64,000 nucleotides of DNA from positions 34,411-98,410 of the forward strand of contig CAIVKC010000034.1 of assembly GCA_903906365.1 (NCBI GenBank). The letters run 5' to 3'. The notes beneath the pieces are model-generated. The model had not been told where the DNA came from, searched no databases, and saw only the letters and a program-made list of their open reading frames with translations. Of the stretch, positions 44,049 through 52,102 are shown in pieces (position 1 is the stretch's first letter; every line of letters begins with the position of its first letter). The stretch comes from an uncultured Bacteroidota bacterium. GTDB lineage: Bacteria > Bacteroidota > Bacteroidia > Chitinophagales > Chitinophagaceae. A program made the translations under genes and the position numbers.

Positions 44049-45179
44049 ATGGCAGGCGTCTATATTCATATTCCTTTTTGCAAACAGGCCTGTTATTACT
44101 GTAATTTTCATTTTTCCACCTCGCTGCAGCTCAAAAACGATTTTGTAGGGGCTTTATTGAAAGAAATGGAGATTCAGCGGGAATATTTGCTGGGGGAGGC
44201 CGTGGAAACCATTTATTTCGGCGGTGGTACCCCTTCCCTGCTGAGCGAAGCCGAGCTGGATGCCATTTTGGGCAGCCTCCGCAGGATTTTCCCCCTGTCT
44301 GCCCAGCCGGAGATTACCCTGGAGGCCAACCCGGATGATATGAATCCGGTTGCATTGGCGGTATGGAAAAAACAGGGAATAAACCGGCTGAGCATTGGCA
44401 TACAGTCTTTTTTTGACCAGGATCTTACCTGGATGAACCGGGCCCATTCCTCCGCCCGGGGAACGGCTGCCATACTGGGCGCCCGTCAGGCGGGTTTTGA
44501 GAATATCTCCATTGACCTGATCTACGGAACCCCCGGTCTTAGCGACCTGCACTGGAAAAAGAATGTGGACCAGCTGTTGGAATGGGGCATTCCCCACCTT
44601 TCCTGCTATGCACTTACCGTCGAACCAAAGACGGCCCTGGACCACATGATACACACCCATAGGAAGTCCGATGTGGACCCTGACGCACAGGCTACCCAGT
44701 TCACCCTGCTCATGGACTGGCTGGCAAAAGCAGGCTATGAACACTATGAGATTTCCAATTTTGCCCTTCCGGGAAAACGAAGCAGGCATAACTCCTCCTA
44801 CTGGAAAGGTGTAAAATACCTGGGTCTTGGCCCTTCAGCGCATAGTTTTGACGGACATGCCCGGCAGTGGAACCTGTCCAACAATGCCCTTTACATCAAG
44901 GCCCTTCAGGGCGGCCAGGTCCCATTTGAAAAGGAGGAACTCACCGGGTTGCAGCTGCTCAATGAATACATTATGACTTCCCTGAGGACCCTGGAAGGAT
45001 GCAGCCTGGAATTGGTGGCGGCCCGTTTTGGGGCGGCCCGTTCCCAAACACTCTTTAAGGGGAGTCAGATATACCTGGATAGAAAGCAAATGGACTGCCA
45101 GGATGGAAACCTGGTACTGACAAAGGAAGGTAAACTGCTTGCTGATGGCATTGCCGCCGCCCTGTTTTTTGAACAGTAG
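44049..45179 (+). CDS. hemW: Radical SAM haem chaperone HemW (HemN-like)
   Basis: A 376-aa radical-SAM protein: IHIPFCKQACYYCNFHFS contains the CxxxCxxC cluster motif and the extra Cys typical of the group. FGGGTPSLL and DLIYGTPGL are SAM-binding segments. It lacks the N-terminal extension of true coproporphyrinogen dehydrogenases, so it fits HemW, a haem-delivery protein. It converges on the 43-codon ORF at 45187, 7 bp away. Confidence 0.9.
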   Translation: MAGVYIHIPFCKQACYYCNFHFSTSLQLKNDFVGALLKEMEIQREYLLGEAVETIYFGGGTPSLLSEAELDAILGSLRRIFPLSAQPEITLEANPDDMNPVALAVWKKQGINRLSIGIQSFFDQDLTWMNRAHSSARGTAAILGARQAGFENISIDLIYGTPGLSDLHWKKNVDQLLEWGIPHLSCYALTVEPKTALDHMIHTHRKSDVDPDAQATQFTLLMDWLAKAGYEHYEISNFALPGKRSRHNSSYWKGVKYLGLGPSAHSFDGHARQWNLSNNALYIKALQGGQVPFEKEELTGLQLLNEYIMTSLRTLEGCSLELVAARFGAARSQTLFKGSQIYLDRKQMDCQDGNLVLTKEGKLLADGIAAALFFEQ

Positions 45180-45186
45180 GCCTGCA

Positions 45187-45318
45187 TCATTGATCCCGGT
45201 GATGCTTTCTGTTTGAATACATTTCCCGCAACTGTCCGACGGCATAACCCGCTGAAACCAGCAATACCATCAGCAGGATGAAAGTAAAACCGAAACCCTG
45301 GTAGGAGAAAGGTAGCAT
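45187..45318 (-). CDS. 43-codon single-pass membrane peptide downstream of gpsA
   Basis: ATG-initiated ORF starting 23 bp after the gpsA stop, same strand. A short polar N-terminus (MLPFSYQG) precedes one hydrophobic helix (FGFTFILLMVLLVSAGYAVG, residues ~9-28) and a positively charged tail (REMYSNRKHHRDQ). The positive tail predicts the C-terminus inside. The layout resembles small accessory membrane peptides of enzyme complexes. No family recognised; the gene is too short for routine gene callers. Confidence 0.6.
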   Translation of the reverse strand: MLPFSYQGFGFTFILLMVLLVSAGYAVGQLREMYSNRKHHRDQ

Positions 45319-45341
45319 GGTATAAGTTGTTGTTCCTGTTA

Positions 45342-46361
45342 TTAGACTAGCAATTGCTCAATAAGTTCAAACCCGCTGCGGGCTTTAACATGTTCCCATA
45401 AAATGGAGTAAATCGTCCCGGCAATGGGCATTTTGGCCTTCACTTCACTATTTATCATATAAATACACTTGCTGGCATTATAACCCTCCGCTACCATACT
45501 CAGCTCCAGTTTGGCGGCCTTTACCGAATAACCCTTTCCGATCATATTGCCAAAGGTCCTGTTGCGGCTGAAAAGGGAATAACAGGTCACCAGCAGGTCC
45601 CCCAGGTACACGGAGGCTGCATAATTGGGCGGGCTGGCCCCAGCCATTGAAGGGAGAGCACCGGGAGCATGGCCCAGTTTTTTGAGGAAGCCGGCCATTT
45701 CATCGGCACAGTTGGCAATAAATACACTCAGGAAATTGTCCCCGTATTCCAGGCCATGGGCAATGCCGGCACCCAGGGCATATATATTTTTAAGCACAGC
45801 GGCATACTGGACCCCGATGATATCCTGGTTGGTAACCGTATTAAGATAGGGGGTTTTGAAATGAGCAGCAATCTGGCCCGTCATTACCGGGTCAATGCCG
45901 GAAAAGGTAAGGTAAGAGAGTTTTTCAGCAGCCACTTCCTCGGCGTGGCAGGGTCCCATTACGGTAAAATAGTCTTCCAGGGCCAAACCGAAATGGTCGG
46001 CAAAGTAGGCATGGAGCAGCTGGTTGTTTTCAGGCAATATCCCCTTTACTGCCGAAACCACTTTTCGGCCACGGAGGATGTTTCCGGGCAGGTCCCGGAA
46101 GGTGTCTGTCACAAAGGCGGATGGGACAGCCACCACCAGGCAGTCAGAGGTTTCAATGACATGGCTTACATCGGTCGAAGGGGTAATGAGTGAAATATCA
46201 AACTGGACAGAACTGATGTAATTGGGGTTATGATGTCTGGTCTGCAGGTGCCTTACAGTGCCTTCATTTCTGACCCACCAGTTAATGGGAACTCCATTAT
46301 CTGTGAGGATCTTGGCCAGTGCCGTAGCCCAGCTGCCGCTGCCTATAATTCCAAAACGCAT
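45342..46361 (-). CDS. gpsA: NAD(P)-dependent glycerol-3-phosphate dehydrogenase
   Basis: A 339-aa enzyme reducing dihydroxyacetone phosphate to sn-glycerol-3-phosphate for phospholipid synthesis. It has the nucleotide-binding GIIGSGSWATALAKIL, SAVKGILPEN, MGPCHAEEVA and the catalytic Lys segment AVLKNIYALGAGI. The C-terminal helical domain includes GDLLVTCYS and RNRTFGNMIGKG. Full length. The transcript would continue into the 43-codon membrane peptide. Confidence 0.95.
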   Translation of the reverse strand: MRFGIIGSGSWATALAKILTDNGVPINWWVRNEGTVRHLQTRHHNPNYISSVQFDISLITPSTDVSHVIETSDCLVVAVPSAFVTDTFRDLPGNILRGRKVVSAVKGILPENNQLLHAYFADHFGLALEDYFTVMGPCHAEEVAAEKLSYLTFSGIDPVMTGQIAAHFKTPYLNTVTNQDIIGVQYAAVLKNIYALGAGIAHGLEYGDNFLSVFIANCADEMAGFLKKLGHAPGALPSMAGASPPNYAASVYLGDLLVTCYSLFSRNRTFGNMIGKGYSVKAAKLELSMVAEGYNASKCIYMINSEVKAKMPIAGTIYSILWEHVKARSGFELIEQLLV

Positions 46362-46392
46362 ACAAACCGATTATTGGGTTCCTTGAAAAAAA

Positions 46393-46426
46393 AGAGTCTG
46401 AAAAGTAAATTTACTTTTCAGACTCT
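46393..46426 (-). terminator. Perfect 17-bp-arm terminator after the efflux operon
   Basis: Arms 46393-46409 and 46410-46426 form an uninterrupted palindrome (AGAGTCTGAAAAGTAAA and its complement). On the minus strand it is followed by about seven T, so it ends the TolC-adaptor transcript just upstream of gpsA. Confidence 0.85.
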
Positions 46427-46486
46427 AAAAAAATGCAATATATGCTTATATTTTTAACGATCTTCTTAAAGGGATCTTCCGGAAGG

Positions 46487-47872
46487 CTAGTCTTTTTTGA
46501 CCTCGAAGAGTTTTTCCTTCGGAACTACCTGAACTTTGGTGCCGTCCTGTAGCACTTTACTCACGACGCTATAGGGACCTGTGATGACTTCATCGCCTTC
46601 CTTGAGACCATCGGTGATTTCAATATTGTTGATGTCCTGAATGGATGTTTTCACTTTGACCTTTTTCACAGAACCATCGGCCTTGAGGATAAATACCACT
46701 TCATCCAGATCGCCTCCTGATCCGGAGGATTTGGAATTATCGGCCATGCTGTTATCGTTTTCTTTCGCATTTTGTTTGCGGGCACTGTCTGAAGCCGCCT
46801 TATCCGCATTTTTATCACGGGTCGTAACCGCGTTGATGGGTACCGAAAGCGCACCCTTATGGGTATTGGTCTGGATATCGGCGCTCGCACTCATGCCTGG
46901 CCGGAAGGGAAAGCTCTTGGGTCTTTTTGGATCAATGAGGTCCTTATAGGTCTCCGGGTTGAGCCGGACATGTACTTTGTAATTGGTCACATCGTTGGTG
47001 GTCACGGCCGCAGTGGAGGTGGCGGCCACACTGCTGGCAATCTGGGTAACCACGCCACGGAATTTCCGGTTGTTATAAGCATCTACTTCCACGGTGGCTG
47101 AATCACCCAGGGAGATTTTGGGAATGTCATTTTCGCCCACATCCACGATGGCTTCAATCTTATTCATATCGGCCACCCGCATCATTTCGGTTCCTGCCAT
47201 CATATTGTTACCGATTACCCGTTCTCCTTTCTTAACACTGAGCAGGGAAATCACCCCGTCGATGGGGGAATACACGGTGGCGCGGTAGAGGTTTTTGGCT
47301 GCAATGGAAAGATTGGCGCGGGCACTGGCCGCACCCGCCTGATTGCCGATAATGCTTTGCTGGGCAGCAGCATAATTGGCCTGGGCTGTCCGCAGCGCGC
47401 TTTCAGCCTGGTCATATTCTGACTGGGAGACCACCTTGTCTGCCAGCAGCTGTTTTTCACGGTCAAAGGTCTTTTGCGCCTGGTCCATGGTCGCTTTCAG
47501 ACCCGGCAGCTGGGCCGCACTGTTGGATACAACAGCCTGCTGCTGGTTGAGCAGGGCAGATGCCTGATCATGCTGGGTCTTGTAAATATCGGCATAGATC
47601 TTTGCCAGCTCCTGCCCTTTTTTAACACTGTCGCCTTCCATCACGGTGAGCTCTACGATCTCCCCGGCTATATCCGGGCTGATTTTGACTTCAATCTCGG
47701 GGTAGATTTTACCGCTGGCAGTCACTATTTCGGTGATATCCCGCCTGATGGCTTTTTCCGTGGATACCTTCAGGCCTTCTTCTTTGCCAAATACGCCTGC
47801 CTTTTTAAGGACAACGAGCAGTACGATGATTACGACCACACCCAGGAGTATCCAAATCAGTTTCTTATTCAT
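46487..47872 (-). CDS. Efflux periplasmic adaptor (HlyD/MacA-like membrane fusion protein)
   Basis: A 461-aa adaptor: one N-terminal transmembrane helix (LIWILLGVVVIIVLLVVL), a biotinyl-lipoyl half-motif (KISPDIAGEIVELTVMEGDSVKKGQ) and an alpha-hairpin with coiled coil (residues ~100-210). The second lipoyl half is YRATVYSPIDGVISLLSVKKGERV, followed by a beta-barrel domain. A Ser/Asp/Lys-rich insert (SDSARKQNAKENDNSMADNSKSSGSGGD) lies near the C-terminus. It would bridge an inner-membrane pump and TolC. No pump gene is in this operon. Confidence 0.92.
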   Translation of the reverse strand: MNKKLIWILLGVVVIIVLLVVLKKAGVFGKEEGLKVSTEKAIRRDITEIVTASGKIYPEIEVKISPDIAGEIVELTVMEGDSVKKGQELAKIYADIYKTQHDQASALLNQQQAVVSNSAAQLPGLKATMDQAQKTFDREKQLLADKVVSQSEYDQAESALRTAQANYAAAQQSIIGNQAGAASARANLSIAAKNLYRATVYSPIDGVISLLSVKKGERVIGNNMMAGTEMMRVADMNKIEAIVDVGENDIPKISLGDSATVEVDAYNNRKFRGVVTQIASSVAATSTAAVTTNDVTNYKVHVRLNPETYKDLIDPKRPKSFPFRPGMSASADIQTNTHKGALSVPINAVTTRDKNADKAASDSARKQNAKENDNSMADNSKSSGSGGDLDEVVFILKADGSVKKVKVKTSIQDINNIEITDGLKEGDEVITGPYSVVSKVLQDGTKVQVVPKEKLFEVKKD

Positions 47873-47896
47873 ATCAGTTGTTGTTATACTTTTTTT

Positions 47897-49327
47897 TTAC
47901 AATTTAATACCCATGCCCTTATAGAATTCAAGCACTTTCATTTTAAAAACGTAGTCGAACTGGGAGTAAAGCAGGTTGACGACCGCTTTAAAATAATTGT
48001 TTTGATTGGTCAGCAGATCAAGGGTGTTGGATAAACCGACATCATAGCGTTTCTGTGAGTAATCATAACTTCTTTTGGTAGATTGAACCGTCTTTTTATT
48101 GGCCTCGAATTTCTGGAAGGCGGCTATACAGGCATTGTAGGCCTGGTATATATTTTGTTTCAGGCTCAGGTTGTCGGACTGCTGCTGGAGCTCCAGGTTC
48201 TTGACGTTCAGCTTGGATTTTTCGTAGTTGGTCTTCAGCGAAGCCCCCTGGAAAATAGGCACATTCAGGGAGAGCCCTATGGACTGGCGGAAGGCGGTAT
48301 TGAGCTGGCTGGTGAAGGACTGCTTGCGAAAAGTCGGTGTCTGGTAGGGGTAGGATACCACCTGGTAGTCCGTGCCACTGACACTGACCGTGCCGATGGG
48401 CGAGCCGCCTACCTGGGCAAAACCGGTTACTTCCTCTGCCTGGTTGGTATAGGTGCTGCTGAGGGAACCAAAGAGGGAAAGTGTCGGAAGCATCTGTCCC
48501 TTGCTGGCAGCCACGAATTTTTGGGCAGCCTTGATCTGCAGGCCATCATATTTTTGAAGCGGCTGGTTTTGCAAAGCCAGGGTATAAACATCCTGTGGTT
48601 GCAGGTTTGCAATATTTTCTACCGGAATCTGTTCTATGGGCGGGGTATCCAGTTCAAAAGGGGTTGCCGCATCCAGGCTCATGTAGGCTTTCAGCGTAAG
48701 GGCCGCCTGTTCGGTGGTTGACTTGGCCGATACGTAGGCTGAACTGTCCTGGGCCACCTGGGACTCCAGTTCAGCGGCATTGAGCTCCGGGAGGGTGCCT
48801 GCCAATACCTGCTTTTGGGTAGCCAGGAGCTGGGCCTGGGACTGTTTGAGCTGGAGTTCCGCTGATTTGGCGGTCTCATTATCCAGCAGGAAAGTCAGGT
48901 AGGCATTGGCCACCTGCAGTGAGATATCGTTTTTCAGCCGCTCGGTATTGGCATTGGCCGCGAGATAGGAGAACTGATTGCCAAGGGCTATGTTATGGAG
49001 GCTTCCGAAATTGAAGAAGTTCACATTGCTTTGCAGATTGTAGGAGTTATAAAACAACCCGGAGGTCACCAGGGCAAAGGTTTGCGGGTTTTGCGTATAA
49101 CCCGAATTGTAAGAGATACTGCTACCGAATCCCAGCGAAGGTATTTGGGAGAGTTTACTTTGTTTTAAGGTCAGTTCCGACAAGCGGGCCTGCACATCCG
49201 CCTGCTTTACGGATATATTATTGGAAACCGCGTATTCCACACATCTTTTTAAATCCCATTTCCCCTGGGCCTGGGCATTAAAATATAAGAGAAGAAGGCT
49301 TCCCCAAAGCAGCGGTAGTTTTTTCAT
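47897..49327 (-). CDS. TolC-family outer-membrane efflux protein
   Basis: A 476-aa outer-membrane channel with a signal peptide (cut near FNAQAQ). Two OEP repeats with long helical coiled coils are visible (ELTLKQSKLSQIPSLGFGSSISYNSG; NVKNLELQQQSDNLSLKQNIYQAYNACIAAFQK), including the family DLLTNQNNYF motif. First gene of a two-gene operon; 24 bp separate it from the adaptor. An ATG two codons upstream (49333) is also possible. Confidence 0.92.
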   Translation of the reverse strand: MKKLPLLWGSLLLLYFNAQAQGKWDLKRCVEYAVSNNISVKQADVQARLSELTLKQSKLSQIPSLGFGSSISYNSGYTQNPQTFALVTSGLFYNSYNLQSNVNFFNFGSLHNIALGNQFSYLAANANTERLKNDISLQVANAYLTFLLDNETAKSAELQLKQSQAQLLATQKQVLAGTLPELNAAELESQVAQDSSAYVSAKSTTEQAALTLKAYMSLDAATPFELDTPPIEQIPVENIANLQPQDVYTLALQNQPLQKYDGLQIKAAQKFVAASKGQMLPTLSLFGSLSSTYTNQAEEVTGFAQVGGSPIGTVSVSGTDYQVVSYPYQTPTFRKQSFTSQLNTAFRQSIGLSLNVPIFQGASLKTNYEKSKLNVKNLELQQQSDNLSLKQNIYQAYNACIAAFQKFEANKKTVQSTKRSYDYSQKRYDVGLSNTLDLLTNQNNYFKAVVNLLYSQFDYVFKMKVLEFYKGMGIKL

Positions 49328-49461
49328 GATCATGAAACAAATTTAAGGGTCATCCCCAGTCCAGTGGCAGATTTGTGATAAACGGCTGCCAGCGGCCCGG
49401 TTTTGCTAAAATAAACATTTGGCCTGCACCGGCAATTTTAAAAAGGTTAAAAAAGCCTTAA

Positions 49462-50625
49462 TCAAAGCGTTTTGTCCATGGCCTGCCGCAAATCAGCTTC
49501 CAGGTAGGCCGCTTCTTCCAGTCCTACGTACAACCTCATCATGCGATGCTCCCTGTTGGCCGGATCAAATTCCGCGTCCGTCATCGAGGCGCATTTGGGC
49601 AGTATCAGCGATTCATGGCCTCCCCAGCTAACTGCCATCATTATATGACGAAGTGATTCGCAAAAGTGTACGATCTGGCTTCTGGAACCTGTTTTGAGGT
49701 AAAAACTGATCAGGCCGCAGGCACCGGACATCTGTCTGCTGGCCAGCTCAAACTGGGGAAAGCCCTCATCCAGTGGGAACAGGACGGATTCGACCCTGGG
49801 CTCCTGTTTGAGGTATTGCAGTATGCTGGTGGTGGTCTGCGTGATCCGCCCGAGCCTTGCCTGCAGGGTCCTCAGACCCCGGATCAGCAGCCAGGCGTTA
49901 AATGGCTGGATGCCGCTGCCGATATTGAGGTATTCGGAGTCAAATATCTTTTTCATCATGGCCCTGGTGCCGGTGAGCACCCCGCCCAGTGTATCACTGT
50001 GGCCCCCTATGTATTTGGTGGCTGTCTGCATGGCTATGTCGATGCCCAGGCTGATGGGCCGCTGGTAAAGAGGGGTGCAATAGCTGTTATCGATGATGGT
50101 GGTTATCTGCTCTGCATGGGCCAGTTCGGCCACAGCCCGGAGATCCTGCAGCCTGAAGTCCCAGGAATTGGGGGACTCCAAATAAATGACGCTTGTATTG
50201 GGCAGGATGGCCCTTTCAAAATTTTCGATGGCTGTCCCGTCAATATAGGTGGTGGTTACCCCGAAGCGCGGTAGTATGACATCAAACATCCGCTGGGCCC
50301 AGGTATAGGGCTTTTCCACCGACACGATATGATCCCCGGACTTTACATTGGCCAGGACGGCTGCAAAGATGGCTGCAGCGCCACTGTTGAATACCAGACA
50401 GTCCTCTGCACCGTCGAGGGCAGCGAGTTTTTTGCGGAGTATTTCAACGGTGGGATTGAGTCCGCGGCTGTACAGGTAGCCGCTGTATTCATCCTCGAAC
50501 AATTGCCTGAGATCATCCACCCGGTTGACCCGGAAATTGCTGGTCTGAACGATGGGCGGTGACACCGCATTGAAATAATTTTCCCGGTCTTCCCCGAGTT
50601 CATTCAGAATATAGGAAATGTCCAT
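49462..50625 (-). CDS. Cys/Met-metabolism PLP-dependent enzyme (trans-sulfuration family)
   Basis: A 387-aa fold-type I PLP enzyme of the cystathionine gamma-synthase/lyase and methionine gamma-lyase family. It has SPPIVQTSNF, YSGYLYSRGLNPTVEILRKKLAALDGAEDCLVFNSGAAAI (PLP phosphate site) and the Schiff-base Lys in QTATKYIGGHSDTLGG. The start at 50625 follows the permease stop by 1 bp (TAATATGG), indicating translational coupling. Together they suggest uptake and breakdown of a sulfur or other amino acid; the exact reaction is not decided. Confidence 0.88.
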   Translation of the reverse strand: MDISYILNELGEDRENYFNAVSPPIVQTSNFRVNRVDDLRQLFEDEYSGYLYSRGLNPTVEILRKKLAALDGAEDCLVFNSGAAAIFAAVLANVKSGDHIVSVEKPYTWAQRMFDVILPRFGVTTTYIDGTAIENFERAILPNTSVIYLESPNSWDFRLQDLRAVAELAHAEQITTIIDNSYCTPLYQRPISLGIDIAMQTATKYIGGHSDTLGGVLTGTRAMMKKIFDSEYLNIGSGIQPFNAWLLIRGLRTLQARLGRITQTTTSILQYLKQEPRVESVLFPLDEGFPQFELASRQMSGACGLISFYLKTGSRSQIVHFCESLRHIMMAVSWGGHESLILPKCASMTDAEFDPANREHRMMRLYVGLEEAAYLEADLRQAMDKTL

Positions 50626-50626
50626 A

Positions 50627-51964
50627 TTATGCAGATTTGCTTGCATCCCTTTGTTTTGCAGTGAAAAAATAAATGGCCATAAACCCTGCCAGGACCAGCA
50701 GGCCTGTCAGGGCGGTGAGCGGTTTATCAATGGCAATGCTTATGCCAACAAATACATAAGCGGCAATAAAAATGATGGGGAGCAGGGGGTAGAGTTTCAT
50801 GGAATAAATACCCGTGCCGTCCAGATGCCTGGTCTTTTTACGGAGCATAAAAATGGCCCCGGCGGAGGTAGCCATGCCAAAACAGTCCAGGAAAATGGTA
50901 AAACTGAGTATCTTATCAAAGGTATTGGCAAAAAAGAGGATGATGATACAGGTTACGGCAAAAGCGGTAAGGGATACTGTGAGCACCTCCTTTTTGGGAC
51001 TTTTTTTCTTAAATATGGCCGGCAGTACCCCGTCCTCACTCATGGCAAACATGACCCTGGGATTACTCATCATCAGGGCATTCACATAGGCCAGGACGGA
51101 GAGAAACAGCAGTCCTGAAAATATATTGCCTCCCGTTTCACCAAATAATTTAGCGGCTACCACTTTTGCGATCTCGTTTTTTGCCTTCAGATCATCGAAT
51201 CCAAGCACTTTATAATAGGAAAAATTCACCAGCAGGTACAATGAAATGATGAGGGTTATCCCCAGGAAGATGCCACGCGGAATATTTTTGGCCGGCTTGT
51301 CCACCTCGCTGCCAAAATTGATGGTCTGCTGGTAACCTCCGTAGGTGAATGAAACAGCTACCAGGGCCATGCCGAAAGCCCGGGCATAACCCGTCCAGCT
51401 GGTGGGATGCACGATTGTTTCAAGCGGGCCGTGGTAATGGGTCGAGGGTACAAAAAGGGCAACAATCAACATGAGGATCATGGATATTTTAACCGCCATC
51501 AGGATATTCTGTGCTTTGGCACTCATTTTTAGGCCCATCAGGTTTATGCCGTAAAAAAGGATGATGGCACTCATGGCGATCAGGGATTTCAACAGGTCGG
51601 GGACAGGATGACTGAACAGGACCTGGCTAATATATCCTGAACCGATGATGGCCACTGCACTCAGGGAGGCCGCATTGGAAATAAGAATAATACAGTTGAT
51701 GGAAAAAGCGATGGAAGGATGGTAGGCGTAGGAAAAAATCCGGTAATAGCCCCCCATAACCGGGTATCGGGAGCCAATTTCCGCATAAGTCAGCGCCCCG
51801 CAAAGTGCGATCAGCCCCCCGATGATCCAGGCCGAAAAGAAAATGACCGGGTCATTGGCAGCCCGGGCAGAGGTGGAGGCGGTCCTGAAAATACCCATGC
51901 CAATGACCAGTCCCACTACGATCATGGTAAAATCAAAGAGGGTTAGTTTGGATGATTTGTTCAT
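50627..51964 (-). CDS. APC-family amino acid permease
   Basis: A 445-aa inner-membrane transporter with about 12 helices. Family features are FDFTMIVVGLVIGMGIFRTAS in helix 1 (unwound substrate-binding GxGxF-like segment), ALTYAEIGSRYPVMGGYYRIFSYAYHP and SFTYGGYQQTINFGSEVDKPAKNIPRGI. This is the layout of LAT-like/APA amino-acid exchangers. First gene of a two-gene operon with the PLP enzyme, so the cargo is likely that enzyme's substrate. Confidence 0.92.
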   Translation of the reverse strand: MNKSSKLTLFDFTMIVVGLVIGMGIFRTASTSARAANDPVIFFSAWIIGGLIALCGALTYAEIGSRYPVMGGYYRIFSYAYHPSIAFSINCIILISNAASLSAVAIIGSGYISQVLFSHPVPDLLKSLIAMSAIILFYGINLMGLKMSAKAQNILMAVKISMILMLIVALFVPSTHYHGPLETIVHPTSWTGYARAFGMALVAVSFTYGGYQQTINFGSEVDKPAKNIPRGIFLGITLIISLYLLVNFSYYKVLGFDDLKAKNEIAKVVAAKLFGETGGNIFSGLLFLSVLAYVNALMMSNPRVMFAMSEDGVLPAIFKKKSPKKEVLTVSLTAFAVTCIIILFFANTFDKILSFTIFLDCFGMATSAGAIFMLRKKTRHLDGTGIYSMKLYPLLPIIFIAAYVFVGISIAIDKPLTALTGLLVLAGFMAIYFFTAKQRDASKSA

Positions 51965-52102
51965 TTTTTAAAAAGGCTTTTGCCAGTGAAAGGGGAGCTG
52001 GTTTCTTTTTTTTAGAATAAATTGCCGGACCGCTCATTAGCCGGTCAAGATAGTGAAATATTCTAAATATGATGGGCGATGGGGATTGCAAATAGGAAAT
52101 TC

